Origin: Caballeronia hypogeia
Lineage (GTDB): Bacteria; Pseudomonadota; Gammaproteobacteria; Burkholderiales; Burkholderiaceae
Reading direction: 5' to 3'
Length of the DNA stretch: 64,000 nucleotides
NCBI RefSeq assembly: GCF_001544875.2
Contig: NZ_FCOA02000021.1
Location: 81,223-145,222 of the forward strand
Each line of letters begins with the position of its first letter. Position 1 is the first letter of the stretch. Below are positions 1-9,259 of this stretch, one piece after another. The position numbers were made by a program, and so were the translations under genes. Below the pieces are notes generated by a model, which ran no database searches, was not told the origin of the DNA, and saw only the letters and a program-made list of their open reading frames with translations.

Positions 1-43
1 GGTCCGGTCAAGAATCGCGATTCGTCTCTAAGGGAGGCGCACC

Positions 44-133
44 ATGCTGAAAAAGAAATGGGTTCCGGGATTGCCTGAGCAGTTAGACCTTTCGCTATCG
101 CCTCATTGGCCCGCTCGGCGCCGACAGAGATAG
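44..133 (+). CDS. Possible 29-aa small ORF
   Basis: ATG at 44 follows a good Shine-Dalgarno (AGGGAGG at about 31-37) and opens 29 codons ending in TAG. The peptide starts MLKKKW and is Lys/Arg rich, with no signal peptide or recognisable motif. The only support is the ribosome-binding site, so it may be chance or a leader peptide. Confidence 0.18.
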   Translation: MLKKKWVPGLPEQLDLSLSPHWPARRRQR

Positions 134-172
134 CCATAAGCTTCCACTTCCGCGTTTTCACCGGGATGGTGT

Positions 173-190
173 ATTCACTTCACTGTGAAT
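173..190. promoter_or_regulatory. Inverted repeat ATTCAC-N6-GTGAAT
   Basis: Perfect 6-bp arms with a 6-bp spacer, about 170 bp upstream of the GlxA regulator start. The size suits a dimeric regulator, but no site is known and chance occurrence is possible. Confidence 0.2.
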
Positions 191-357
191 CGCACTGACG
201 GATCTCGCCCGTTCGATTCGCCCGGACGGTGAAGCGGCGGGGCGAAGGCCCACGCGCTTTCATTCATTCGAATCGCCCTTGATTCGACACTTCGATGGGC
301 AACGCATGCTTACCGTATGCTTTGCCGCTCTCCGTCAACTCCGCCTCCTCGCCACCC

Positions 358-1380
358 ATGACATCGACTGCTGAAAGCCGAAGTCCTTTACGTACCACCG
401 CCAACACCAGGAACCTGCACGAACTTCGCGTCACCCGTATCGGTTTTCTTCTGCTGGAGAATTTCTCGCTCATTGCGCTCGCGTCGGCGGTCGATCCATT
501 GCGCATCGCCAACATGGTCGTCGAGCGCTGCGTGTACGACTATCAACTCATCGCCATGCAGGCCGGCGCCGTGCGTTCGAGCGACGGCATTCGCGTCGAG
601 CCCGATGCGCTCCTGACTGCGACGAACGACTTCGACGCGGTATTCGTGGTCGGCCCGAACCCGATCGCGCGCAAGGGGCTCGGCACGCTGCTCGACTGGC
701 TGCGCGCGCTGGCGAGGAAAGGCATCGCGCTCGGCGGGCTGGACACCGGCAGTTATCTGCTCGCGCGCGCCGGTCTGCTCAACGGTTATCGATGCACGAT
801 CCACTGGGAAGATCAGGACGTATTGCTGGAGCAGTTTCCGCAGCTGATCGTGTCCAACCGGCTCTACGAAGCGGACCGCGACCGTTACACGAGCAGTGGC
901 GGCATAGCACCGCTCGATCTGATGGTGCATCTGCTCGGCGTGTCGCCCGGCAGCAAGGCGCTCGCGGCGCGCGTGCTCGAACTGCTGGTCGCCGAGCGGC
1001 GCAGCAACGAACAGCGGCAGGTCACATCGCTTCGGCAATACATCGCGGCCGAACACGCGAAGCTCGATGAAGCACTGCAGATCATGGAGAGCAACATTGA
1101 GGAGACGCTTTCGATCGAGGAGATCGCCGGCTACATGAACGTGTCGCAGCGGCAGCTCGAACGCTGGTTCCAGGAGCGGCTGGGCAAGACGCCGGCGAAC
1201 GCCTATCTGGAGATTCGTCTGCTGCGCGCGCGGCAACTGCTTTATCGAACCGCAAAGCCGCTGGAAGAAGTCTGCGCGCGCACGGGCTTCAGTTCCATGA
1301 CGCATTTCTCCACGCGTTACAAGAAGCAGTTCATGATCACGCCGATCGCGGACCGTCGCCGCTATCAGGCCGCGCTCTGA
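358..1380 (+). CDS. GlxA-type AraC-family transcriptional regulator
   Basis: Encodes a regulator of about 340 aa. An N-terminal DJ-1/PfpI-like sensor domain (about residues 24-185, beginning RIGFLLLENFSL) is followed by a C-terminal AraC-type double helix-turn-helix (about 235-330; IEEIAGYMNVSQRQLERWF, then EEVCARTGFSSMTHFSTRY). This architecture is typical of GlxA/CdhR/GbdR regulators, which control catabolism of carnitine, glycine betaine, arginine and related N-compounds. It lies 169 bp upstream of creatinase on the same strand, so it probably activates creatine catabolism; that is inference. The frame extends to 295, but the start at 358 (MTSTAES) gives a normal length. Neither start has a strong Shine-Dalgarno. 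Confidence 0.85.
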   Translation: MTSTAESRSPLRTTANTRNLHELRVTRIGFLLLENFSLIALASAVDPLRIANMVVERCVYDYQLIAMQAGAVRSSDGIRVEPDALLTATNDFDAVFVVGPNPIARKGLGTLLDWLRALARKGIALGGLDTGSYLLARAGLLNGYRCTIHWEDQDVLLEQFPQLIVSNRLYEADRDRYTSSGGIAPLDLMVHLLGVSPGSKALAARVLELLVAERRSNEQRQVTSLRQYIAAEHAKLDEALQIMESNIEETLSIEEIAGYMNVSQRQLERWFQERLGKTPANAYLEIRLLRARQLLYRTAKPLEEVCARTGFSSMTHFSTRYKKQFMITPIADRRRYQAAL

Positions 1381-1549
1381 TTTCCATTCCTGCCCGAACA
1401 TGCCCGGTGCTGACGTGCACGGGCGTGCTTCGTGGTTAACCCTCGATGTCGAATTCAGAAAGTCGCGAGTCGTTTGCGAAAATCTTCGCAAGGCCGCGCG
1501 CTCCTAACATCCGCTCACACGTACTGTGTTTTCACCAAGGAGCTGAGCG

Positions 1550-2761
1550 ATGAAGATGGAGAACCTGATCCGGATCGAGAATGGCGAAAAAGCGAAGCAC
1601 ACGTTCTCTGATGCGGAATACGCGAGCCGTCAGGGCAAGCTGCGCGACCTGATGGCGCGCGAGAACATCGATGCCGTGCTGTTCACCTCGTATCACAACG
1701 TCAATTACTACGCGGACTTTCTGTACTGCTCGTTCGGCCGCAAGTACGGGCTCGTGGTCACGCCGCAAAAGGTGGTGTCGATCTCGGCGAATATCGACGG
1801 CGGGCAGCCATGGCGGCGCACGGTCGGGGATTACAACATCGTCTATACCGACTGGCAGCGCGATAACTTCTTCCGCGCGGTGCAGGGCGAGATCGGCAAC
1901 AAGGGGCGCGTGGGCGTGGAGTTCGACCACGTCAGCGCCGAGACGCTCGCGAAGCTGCGCGACGCGCTGCCATCCGTCGAGTTCGTCGATATCGGCGCGC
2001 AGACCATGCGCATGCGCATGATCAAGTCGGCCGAGGAGATCGCGCTCATCAAGCACGGCGCGAATGTCTGCGATGTCGGCGGCGCGGCGCTCGCGGCCGC
2101 CGTGCATGAAGGCGTGCCGGAGCATGAAGTCGCGCTCGCGTCCACACAGGCGATGGTGCGCGAGATCGCACGCCGCTTCCCGGATTCGGAACTGATGGAC
2201 ACCTGGACCTGGTTCCAGTCGGGCATCAACACGGATGGCGCGCATAACCCCGTCACCACCCGCCGCGTGCGCCGTGGCGATATCCTGAGCCTCAACTGTT
2301 TCTCGATGATCGCGGGCTACTACACGGCGCTCGAACGCACGATGTTCTTCGACCATTGCTCCGACGAGCATCTGCGTCTGTGGAAGATCAACGTGGAAGT
2401 GCACGAGGCCGGATTGAAGCTCATCAAGCCGGGCGCGCGCTGCTGCGACATCGCGAACGAACTCAACAAGATCTACGCGGAGTACGGCCTGCTCAAGTAC
2501 CGCACCTTCGGCTATGGCCATTCGTTCGGTGTGCTCTCGCATTACTACGGGCGCGAAGCCGGGCTGGAACTGCGCGAGGACATCGACACCGTGCTCGAAC
2601 CGAACATGGTCGTCTCGATGGAACCGATGATCATGCTGCCGCAAGGTCTGCCCGGCGCGGGCGGCTATCGCGAGCACGACATTCTCGTGGTCGGCGAGAA
2701 AGACGCGACGAACATCACGGGTTTCCCGTACGGTCCGGAGCACAACATCATCAAGGGCTGA
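1550..2761 (+). CDS. Creatinase (creatine amidinohydrolase)
   Basis: Hydrolyses creatine to sarcosine and urea (EC 3.5.3.3) in the cytoplasm. The 403-residue length equals that of Pseudomonas creatinase. The pita-bread M24 fold lacks the metal-ligand set of aminopeptidases. The catalytic His falls exactly at position 232 in NTDGAHNPVTTR, and the segments SYHNVNYYADFLYCSFGR and GYREHDIL match the family closely. ATG 1550 has AAGGAG at 1537-1542. It is followed by a hairpin and an MHS transporter, which suggests a creatine uptake and use unit under the upstream GlxA protein. No sarcosine oxidase or urease is in the window, so the products must be handled elsewhere. Confidence 0.93.
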   Translation: MKMENLIRIENGEKAKHTFSDAEYASRQGKLRDLMARENIDAVLFTSYHNVNYYADFLYCSFGRKYGLVVTPQKVVSISANIDGGQPWRRTVGDYNIVYTDWQRDNFFRAVQGEIGNKGRVGVEFDHVSAETLAKLRDALPSVEFVDIGAQTMRMRMIKSAEEIALIKHGANVCDVGGAALAAAVHEGVPEHEVALASTQAMVREIARRFPDSELMDTWTWFQSGINTDGAHNPVTTRRVRRGDILSLNCFSMIAGYYTALERTMFFDHCSDEHLRLWKINVEVHEAGLKLIKPGARCCDIANELNKIYAEYGLLKYRTFGYGHSFGVLSHYYGREAGLELREDIDTVLEPNMVVSMEPMIMLPQGLPGAGGYREHDILVVGEKDATNITGFPYGPEHNIIKG

Positions 2762-2769
2762 AGCGGTTC

Positions 2770-2801
2770 CTCGAGCAAGGCCCGATTGCGGGCCTTGCGA
2801 G
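2770..2801 (+). terminator. Intercistronic stem-loop (attenuator-like)
   Basis: GCAAGGCCCG (2775-2784) pairs perfectly with CGGGCCTTGC (2789-2798) around a 4-nt loop. A bulged extension (CTC/GAG) lengthens the stem. There is no T-tract, so it more likely stabilises the creatinase message or reduces transporter expression than terminates fully. Confidence 0.45.
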
Positions 2802-2838
2802 CAACCTCCATCGCATCATTCAGATCCGGAGACAGTCA

Positions 2839-4221
2839 ATGAGCACGAGGAAAGCCGTTTCAGGCGATTCGGCCCTAACGGGTGTCGTGGGGTCCGCGGC
2901 GATCGCGGGCGCGGGCAATGCAATGAACGCGGGCACGAAGGCGACGGCCGATCCGAACGTCTTGCGCCGCGCGGCATGGGCGAGCTTCATCGGCAACTTC
3001 GTCGAATGGTTCGACCATGCATCGTATGGATATCTCGCGACGATCATCGCGGTCGTGTTCTTCCCGAAGACCGATTCGACGACCGGCCTGCTCGCCGCGT
3101 ACGCCGTGTTTGCGATCTCGTTCATCGTGCGGCCGATCGGCGGCATCGTGTGGGGTCACTTCGGCGACAAGATCGGGCGCAAGACCTCGCTGTCGTTGTC
3201 GATATTGATCATGTCGGGATCGACCTTCGTCATCGCATTCCTGCCGACATATGCCCAGGCGGGCATGCTCGCGCCGATCCTTCTGCTGCTGGTGCGCGTG
3301 GTGCAGGGCTTCTCCGCATCGGGCGAATATGCGGGCGCGGCGGCGTTTCTCGCGGAATACGCGCCGCAGAACAAGCGCGGCTTTTATACGAGCATCGTGC
3401 CCGCGAGCACGGCTGCCGGACTGTTGTTCGGCTCGCTGTTCGTGGCGCTGCTTCATGCCTTGTTGACCAGCGAGCAACTGCATTCGTTCGGCTGGCGTCT
3501 GCCGTTCCTGCTGGCCGCGCCGTTCGGACTGGTTGGCCGTTATATCCGCGTGCGTCTGGAAGACACGCCGCGCTTCAAGGCGCTGGAGCAGGAGCAGCAC
3601 GTCGCGCATGCGCCTATCGCGGAGCTGCTCGGCAAGCATCGTCGCACGATGCTGATCGCCTTCGGCGTGACATGCCTCAACGCAGTCGCGTTCTACCTCG
3701 TGCTGAGCTACATGCCTACTTATCTCTCGACCGAAATGGGCATGAGCGAAACGTCATCGTTCCTCGCCGCGACCATTTCGCTGGCCGTGTACATCGCGCT
3801 GATCTTCGTGATGGGGTCGCTGTCCGACCGCTTGGGCCGCAAGACGATGCTGATCGGTGCGTCGATCCTGTTCGCCGTGTTGACGGTGCCCTTGTTCAAG
3901 GGACTGGCGGGCGCGAGCTTCATGATGATCGTCGCGATCCAGGTTGCGTTCGGCGCGCTTCTGACGATGAACGACGGCACGCTGCCGTGCTTTCTGTCGG
4001 AGATCTTTCCGACGCGCGTACGCTACAGCGGCTTCGCGTTCTGCTTCAACGCGGCCAACGCGGTGTTCGGCGGCACGGCGCCGCTCGTGGCGACCTGGCT
4101 GATCGGCGCGACGGGCAGCAAGCTCGCGCCGGCGTGGTATCTCGTGGGCGCGGCGGCGATCGCGTTGATCGCGATGATCGCCAGCCGCGAGACCCTGCAT
4201 GCGCCGCTCGCGGACGAGTGA
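2839..4221 (+). CDS. MFS transporter, metabolite:H+ symporter (MHS) family
   Basis: A 460-aa inner-membrane permease with about 12 hydrophobic segments. MHS/ProP/ShiA hallmarks are visible: ASFIGNFVEWFDHASYG at the first helix, the loop-2 motif GHFGDKIGRKTSL (about residues 107-119), and a repeat of it in the second half (GSLSDRLGRKTM). A polar leader of about 37 residues precedes the first helix. ATG 2839 has GGAGA 8 bp upstream; the frame is open further upstream, but that part lies inside creatinase. Position directly after creatinase suggests uptake of creatine or a related zwitterion; the substrate is inferred. It ends 3 bp from the convergent PBP gene. Confidence 0.85.
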   Translation: MSTRKAVSGDSALTGVVGSAAIAGAGNAMNAGTKATADPNVLRRAAWASFIGNFVEWFDHASYGYLATIIAVVFFPKTDSTTGLLAAYAVFAISFIVRPIGGIVWGHFGDKIGRKTSLSLSILIMSGSTFVIAFLPTYAQAGMLAPILLLLVRVVQGFSASGEYAGAAAFLAEYAPQNKRGFYTSIVPASTAAGLLFGSLFVALLHALLTSEQLHSFGWRLPFLLAAPFGLVGRYIRVRLEDTPRFKALEQEQHVAHAPIAELLGKHRRTMLIAFGVTCLNAVAFYLVLSYMPTYLSTEMGMSETSSFLAATISLAVYIALIFVMGSLSDRLGRKTMLIGASILFAVLTVPLFKGLAGASFMMIVAIQVAFGALLTMNDGTLPCFLSEIFPTRVRYSGFAFCFNAANAVFGGTAPLVATWLIGATGSKLAPAWYLVGAAAIALIAMIASRETLHAPLADE

Positions 4222-4224
4222 TGC

Positions 4225-6585
4225 TTACTGAGGCTCCGATGCCGCTTGCGCGGGCGCTTCGCTTGCGGCATCGGAAGGCGATGATGGCAATATCGGCGGC
4301 ATCGACGTAAACACAGGTGGCGCCGCTTGCGGCGCCGCTTCCGTCACTTCCGCCGCCGGCTCCGCGGGCGCGCGCTTCACGCGCGCCGGATGCTGCGCCG
4401 CCGTCTGCGCGGTCTTCGGCGCACCCGGCTTCGGCGCTTTCGAGAAGGTCTCGCCGAACCATGTCCGTACGCTCGCGAGCGTCGTCTGCCAGAGGCTCGG
4501 CGTTTCCTGCGTATCGAAGCGCGCGCGTGCGTCGATCAGATGCGAGCGCAACGAGCGCTGCATGAAGTCGCCGACGATAGGCAGCGCGCTATGCGCGCCT
4601 TGTCCCCAGTAGTCGCTGCGCAGCGTGACGCGGCTGTCGTTGAAGCCGACCCACGCGCCCGCCACGAGTTGCGGCTGCATCAGGATGAACCAGCCATCGG
4701 CGTTGTCCTGCGTCGTGCCGGTCTTGCCGGCCACATCGGCGCGAATGCCGAAACGCGTGCGGATCGTCGTGCCGGTGCCGCGATTGATCACGTCGCGCAT
4801 CACGTCGATGAGCTTGCGCGTCGCGTCGATCGACAGCGCGCGCTCGGGCGAGCTTTCGAACTGCGCGAGCACGTCGCCGTCCTTGTTCTCGATGCGCGTG
4901 ACGAGCAGCGGCTCGAGATAGCTGCCGTCATTGGCGATGGTCCCGTAAGCCGACACCATCTCCTTGAGCGTGACCGGACTCGTGCCGAGCGCGAGCGACG
5001 GCACCACGTCGAGATGACTCTCGCGCACGCCCATGTCGCGCGCGAGCCGCGCGACGCGCCCGGGACCGACTTCCTGCATCAGTTGCGCGGTGATGCGGTT
5101 CTTCGAATAGGCGATGCCGTCGCGCAGACTGACGGGCTTGCCCGTGGGCGGCGAGTCGTCGGTGGGGCGCCAGGTTTCCGCGCCGTTCACCGGAATCTCC
5201 ACGGCCTGATCGATGAAAGTATCGGCAGGCTTTGCGCCGTGCGCGAAGGCCGCGCCGTAGACGAAGGGCTTGAAGGTCGAGCCGGGCTGGCGGCGCGCTT
5301 GAGCGACATGATCGAACGGGTCCTGCGTGAAGTCGCGGCTGCCGACCCACGCCTTGATCTGGCCGTTGCGCGGATCGAGCGCGACGAACGCCGCCTGCAC
5401 GCGCGTCTTGCTTTCGCACAGCGTCTGCATGAAGGCGCGATCCGCGCCGAGTTTCTTGATGGCGTCGGCATCGTTCGAACCGCTCGTGCGCAGCGCACGG
5501 TATTGATCGGTCTCGCGGATGAACGCATGCGCCAGATCCGGGTTCGCGTTCGCGCAGCCGCCGCGTCCGCCCCACGCCGCATTGGCGATCGACTGCAACT
5601 GATTGCCTTGCAAGGCGAGCGCGCTGGTCGCCATGCTCTGAAGACGCGAGTCGATGGTCGTGCGCACGACGAGGCCATCGGAATAGATGTTGTAGTCGTT
5701 GTCGTCGGCCCACGCGATCAGCCATTTGCGCAGCTGCTGCGCGAAATGCGGCGCGCGGCCGGGCTCTTCGGTCTGCCGCTCGAAATCGATGCGCAGCGGA
5801 CGCTTGCTGAGCGCATCGAGTTTCGCGGCCGGCAGATGGCCGAACTTGACCATCTGCCCGAGCACGATGTTGCGCCGCTCGAGCGCGCGCTCCGGGTTCA
5901 TCACCGGGTTGTAGTAGCTATTGCCCTTCAGCATGCCGATGAGCGTCGCGCTTTCGAGCACGTCGAGCTGACCGGCGGATTTGCCGAAGTACGTGCGCGC
6001 GGCCATCTCGATGCCGAATGCGTTGTAGAGAAACGGCACCGTGTTCAGATAGGTTTCGAGAATCTCGTCCTTCGAATAGACGGCTTCGATCTTGAACGCG
6101 GTGATCGCTTCCTTCACCTTGCGCGTGAGCGTCTGCGAGCGGCCGATCTCCTCGGGATAGAGATTGCGCGCGAGCTGTTGCGTGAGGGTCGAGCCGCCTT
6201 GCCGGTCGCCGGAGAACGTGCGCAACGCGGCGCCCGCGGTGCGTTTGAAGTCGATGCCGTGATGCGAATAGAAGCGCCGGTCTTCGGTCGAGATGAGCGC
6301 GTCGATCACTTGCGGTGAAATCTGCTTGAGGCTCACCCATTCGCGATGCGTCGGCTTGAATTCGGCGAGCAGCTTGCCATCGGCGGAATAGATCTGCGCG
6401 GGCTGATCGACCTTCGCCTTTCTGATGTCGCGAATGCCGGGCGTGAACGGAATCAGCACGAGCACGTACAGCAGCAACAGCGCAGGCAGGAGAAGCAGCG
6501 TGCGTGGCCGCAGATGCGGGCGCAAGCGCAACGCGAGACGGGCCACCGTTGCTCGGGCCAAAGCTTTGAATTCAGACGCGGTCAC
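4225..6585 (-). CDS. Bifunctional penicillin-binding protein 1A-type (GT51 glycosyltransferase/transpeptidase)
   Basis: A 786-aa class A PBP that polymerises and cross-links peptidoglycan. Order: short cytoplasmic tail, one membrane anchor (about residues 29-47), GT51 domain (catalytic Glu101 in STEDRRFYSHHG, then RQGGSTLTQQLARNLY and TYFGKS), and a transpeptidase domain with S436-x-x-K (GSTFKP), S494-K-N and K621-T-G-T. All three penicillin-binding motifs and both glycosyltransferase motifs are intact. The last 80 or so residues are Ala/Pro rich and probably disordered. It appears monocistronic. Close to PbpC/MrcA-type enzymes; the exact subclass is not certain. Confidence 0.9.
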   Translation of the reverse strand: MTASEFKALARATVARLALRLRPHLRPRTLLLLPALLLLYVLVLIPFTPGIRDIRKAKVDQPAQIYSADGKLLAEFKPTHREWVSLKQISPQVIDALISTEDRRFYSHHGIDFKRTAGAALRTFSGDRQGGSTLTQQLARNLYPEEIGRSQTLTRKVKEAITAFKIEAVYSKDEILETYLNTVPFLYNAFGIEMAARTYFGKSAGQLDVLESATLIGMLKGNSYYNPVMNPERALERRNIVLGQMVKFGHLPAAKLDALSKRPLRIDFERQTEEPGRAPHFAQQLRKWLIAWADDNDYNIYSDGLVVRTTIDSRLQSMATSALALQGNQLQSIANAAWGGRGGCANANPDLAHAFIRETDQYRALRTSGSNDADAIKKLGADRAFMQTLCESKTRVQAAFVALDPRNGQIKAWVGSRDFTQDPFDHVAQARRQPGSTFKPFVYGAAFAHGAKPADTFIDQAVEIPVNGAETWRPTDDSPPTGKPVSLRDGIAYSKNRITAQLMQEVGPGRVARLARDMGVRESHLDVVPSLALGTSPVTLKEMVSAYGTIANDGSYLEPLLVTRIENKDGDVLAQFESSPERALSIDATRKLIDVMRDVINRGTGTTIRTRFGIRADVAGKTGTTQDNADGWFILMQPQLVAGAWVGFNDSRVTLRSDYWGQGAHSALPIVGDFMQRSLRSHLIDARARFDTQETPSLWQTTLASVRTWFGETFSKAPKPGAPKTAQTAAQHPARVKRAPAEPAAEVTEAAPQAAPPVFTSMPPILPSSPSDAASEAPAQAASEPQ

Positions 6586-6666
6586 AACGAAACGGGATTG
6601 CCCGGATAAAGGAAAACCCCGAATCGTAGCGTAATTTTTCAGCAGGCTTGCAAAAAATGCCCTGCT

Positions 6667-7197
6667 TCAGGGGCCCGAACGCGCGCCCGCCGATTCGCCG
6701 ATGGGAAACGCCGTCGTGGAAAGAATCTCGCGCAATACAACGAAGGTGCGAATCTGCCGCACACCGGGCAGATACAGCAGCTTCTCGGCGTGGAGACGAT
6801 TGAAGCTCTCGCTGTCGCGCGTGCGGATCAGCATGAAGAAATCGAATTCGCCCGTGACCACATGGCACTCCATGCAGCCCGGCACCTTCTGCGCGGCCTT
6901 TTCGAAAGCGTCGAACGAGTCCGGTGTCGAGCGGTCGAGGATCACGCCGATCAGCACGAGCATGCCCGCATCGAGCGCTTTCGGATCGAGCAGCGCGACG
7001 GTCGCGCGAATCAGGCCGGCCTCGCGCAAGCGCTCGACGCGCCGCAGGCACGCGGGCGCGCTGAGATTGACCTTTTCCGCGAGCGCCACATTCGAGATCG
7101 ATGCATCGCGTTGCAACTGACGGAGGATCGCGCGATCGACGCGATCGGTCTGGACGCCCGCCGGATGCGGGTTCGAGGCAGGTGCGGTTTTTTTCAT
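6667..7197 (-). CDS. acdR: Lrp/AsnC family regulator of ACC deaminase
   Basis: A 176-aa Lrp/AsnC protein. The N-terminal winged helix (about residues 17-75; DRAILRQLQRDASISNVALAEKVNLS then CLRRVERL) is followed by a RAM ligand-binding domain (about 85-160; VTGEFDFFMLIRTRD). It is divergently transcribed from acdS across about 148 bp, the classical acdR-acdS arrangement in proteobacteria, in which the Lrp-like protein activates acdS in response to ACC. The name rests on family and neighbourhood. Confidence 0.88.
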   Translation of the reverse strand: MKKTAPASNPHPAGVQTDRVDRAILRQLQRDASISNVALAEKVNLSAPACLRRVERLREAGLIRATVALLDPKALDAGMLVLIGVILDRSTPDSFDAFEKAAQKVPGCMECHVVTGEFDFFMLIRTRDSESFNRLHAEKLLYLPGVRQIRTFVVLREILSTTAFPIGESAGARSGP

Positions 7198-7345
7198 TGC
7201 GTCGTCGGGCTGACAAGCGAAATAAACGAACGTAGAAGGCGCGATGCTTTATGAAACGTTAGGCGTATCGCATTTTTTTCGCAACCCGGTCTATCTCGCG
7301 AATCACTACGATGAGGTCCTGTCCATCATCACGAGGATGCCGACC

Positions 7346-8362
7346 ATGAACCTGCAACGTTTTCCCCGCTATCCGCTCACATTCGGGCCGACGCCCATTC
7401 AGCCGCTCAAGCGTCTTTCCGCGCATCTCGGCGGCAAGGTCGAGCTCTACGCAAAACGCGAGGACTGCAACAGTGGTCTCGCCTTCGGCGGCAACAAGAC
7501 ACGCAAGCTCGAATATCTGATTCCCGAAGCGCTCGCGCAGGGCTGCGACACGCTCGTGTCGATCGGCGGCGTGCAGTCGAACCAGACGCGCCAGGTCGCG
7601 GCGGTGGCCGCGCATCTCGGCATGAAGTGCGTGCTGGTGCAGGAGAACTGGGTCAATTACTCGGATGCGGTGTATGACCGCGTCGGCAATATCCAGATGT
7701 CGCGGATGATGGGCGCGGACGTACGCCTCGTCGCAGATGGCTTCGATATCGGCATTCGCAAAAGCTGGCAGGAAGCGATGGAAAGCGTGCGCGCGGCGGG
7801 CGGCAAGCCGTTTCCGGTGCCGGCGGGCTGCTCGGAGCATCCGCTGGGCGGACTCGGCTTCGTCGGCTTCGCGGAAGAAGTGCGCGCGCAGGAAGCGGAG
7901 CTGGGTTTCAAGTTCGACTACATCGTCGTGTGCTCGGTCACGGGCAGCACGCAGGCGGGCATGGTCGTCGGCTTCGCGGCGGACGGGCGCGCGCGACGCG
8001 TGATCGGCATCGATGCATCGGCGAAACCGGAACAGACGCACGAGCAGATCACGCGCATCGCGAAGCATACGGCGGAGCTCGTCGATCTCGGGCAGGACAT
8101 CACGCGCGACGACGTGATTCTCGATACGCGCTTCGGCGGCCCCGAATACGGCTTGCCGAACGAAGGCACGCTGGAGGCGATTCGTCTGTGCGCGCGCTTC
8201 GAAGGCGTGCTGACCGATCCCGTCTACGAAGGCAAGTCGATGGACGGCATGATCCGGATGGTGCGCAACGGCGAGTTCCCCGAAGGCTCGAAGGTGCTCT
8301 ACGCGCACTTGGGCGGCGTGCCCGCGCTCAACGCGTACAGCTATCTGTTCCGCAACGGTTGA
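7346..8362 (+). CDS. acdS: 1-aminocyclopropane-1-carboxylate (ACC) deaminase
   Basis: PLP enzyme converting the plant ethylene precursor ACC to 2-oxobutyrate and ammonia, which lowers ethylene in host plants. The 338-aa length is exact for the family. In this numbering Lys51 (PLP), Ser78, Tyr268, Tyr294, Glu295 and Leu322 are all present; Glu295 and Leu322 separate true ACC deaminases from D-cysteine desulfhydrases. The frame runs upstream to 7244, but ATG 7346 (MNLQRFPRYPL) matches the family N-terminus and has GAGGA at 7333-7337. Expression is probably controlled by the divergent Lrp protein. Confidence 0.97.
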   Translation: MNLQRFPRYPLTFGPTPIQPLKRLSAHLGGKVELYAKREDCNSGLAFGGNKTRKLEYLIPEALAQGCDTLVSIGGVQSNQTRQVAAVAAHLGMKCVLVQENWVNYSDAVYDRVGNIQMSRMMGADVRLVADGFDIGIRKSWQEAMESVRAAGGKPFPVPAGCSEHPLGGLGFVGFAEEVRAQEAELGFKFDYIVVCSVTGSTQAGMVVGFAADGRARRVIGIDASAKPEQTHEQITRIAKHTAELVDLGQDITRDDVILDTRFGGPEYGLPNEGTLEAIRLCARFEGVLTDPVYEGKSMDGMIRMVRNGEFPEGSKVLYAHLGGVPALNAYSYLFRNG

Positions 8363-8374
8363 TGTCTTTATCGA

Positions 8375-9259
8375 TCATGCGGATGCGAGAAACGACCGCC
8401 TGAACGCGTCGAACAGCGCGGCGATGGTTTGCGCGTCGTCGCCTTCGAACACCGGCATGCGCGAGCCGAGCATATGCGCGAGCAGCGGCGGCGCGGGATC
8501 GTCGGGGCGCAGGATCGCGAGAATCTGCGCCCGGACATCGTCGCCGCTCGCGATCGTCGCCGTGTCGCGGCCGAGCAGCGCGGCCCCGGCGATATCGGGA
8601 TCGTGGCCGTGCGCTTCGACGAGATCGAAAGCATCGGAATAAAGCCGGTCGAGATTGCCGGCCTGCGCATAGCGCGCCATCAGAAACAACAGGTCGATGG
8701 CGTCCTTGCGGTCGGCCGCGTGCCGGTCCTGCCACGCGACGATCTTGAGCATGGCCTGCGCCGGCAGCGAAGCGACGGGCACCACGAGATCCGGCGCGAT
8801 GCGCACGGGCAGGGCGGCATCGAGCGCCTGCCGGAAACCCGCGACGTTCATGCGCACCGACCAGTCGGGCGGCCACGCAATTTCGCCATGCTCGTCCTGC
8901 ACGCCGCCGAACGGCACGATATCGAGCCAGGTGCGCGCGCCGCTCTCGGACGCGCTGTAATTCAGCCGATGCGCCGAGCCTTTCGGCGCCTTGAAATTGC
9001 CCGACGCCAGCAGCGCGTTTCGCAAGGCTTCGTGGCCGGTCCAGCTTTGAATCGAAATGCCGATATCGACATCGGCGGTCGCGCGCATCGCCTCGATGTC
9101 ATGGACGTGCGTGAGGAGAATGTCGCGCGCGCTCGCGCCGCCGACGAACCACGCGATACGCGTCGCGGCGGATGCGTCGACGACTTCGCGCAGCATCGCG
9201 CGGGTCGGCCCGACGAGCGGCCGGTGCGGCAGGAGTTCAAGCGGCAAGATAGCGTTCAC
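8375..9259 (-). CDS. AbiEii-like nucleotidyltransferase (putative type IV toxin)
   Basis: A protein of about 294 aa starting at GTG 9259, which has GAGGA upstream and overlaps the end of the AbiEi-like gene by 23 bp, implying translational coupling. The N-terminal half shows a minimal nucleotidyltransferase signature (FVGGASARDIL then TADVDIGIS at about residues 31-67). Further on, DRKDAIDLLFLM resembles the KD-x-x-DL element of AbiEii/AbiGii NTases. In type IV systems the NTase is the growth-arresting toxin. Another open extension begins further upstream but lies inside the neighbour. Toxicity is inferred; it could be a housekeeping-type NTase. Confidence 0.62.
   Translation of the reverse strand: MNAILPLELLPHRPLVGPTRAMLREVVDASAATRIAWFVGGASARDILLTHVHDIEAMRATADVDIGISIQSWTGHEALRNALLASGNFKAPKGSAHRLNYSASESGARTWLDIVPFGGVQDEHGEIAWPPDWSVRMNVAGFRQALDAALPVRIAPDLVVPVASLPAQAMLKIVAWQDRHAADRKDAIDLLFLMARYAQAGNLDRLYSDAFDLVEAHGHDPDIAGAALLGRDTATIASGDDVRAQILAILRPDDPAPPLLAHMLGSRMPVFEGDDAQTIAALFDAFRRSFLASA

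Larger units (their letters stand above)
1..357. other. Intergenic leader with no confident gene
   Basis: No recognisable gene lies ahead of the GlxA regulator. Two items are visible. A very short ORF sits at 44-133 (listed separately). An inverted repeat ATTCAC-N6-GTGAAT lies at 173-190 and could be an operator for the downstream regulator. No tRNA or terminator is seen. Confidence 0.4.

Noticed and set aside
4327..6318. 663-aa open frame on the plus strand opposite the PBP1A gene
   Set aside because: It is Arg/His/Asp rich low-complexity sequence typical of antisense frames in GC-rich DNA, with no RBS or motif; the minus-strand PBP has all catalytic motifs.
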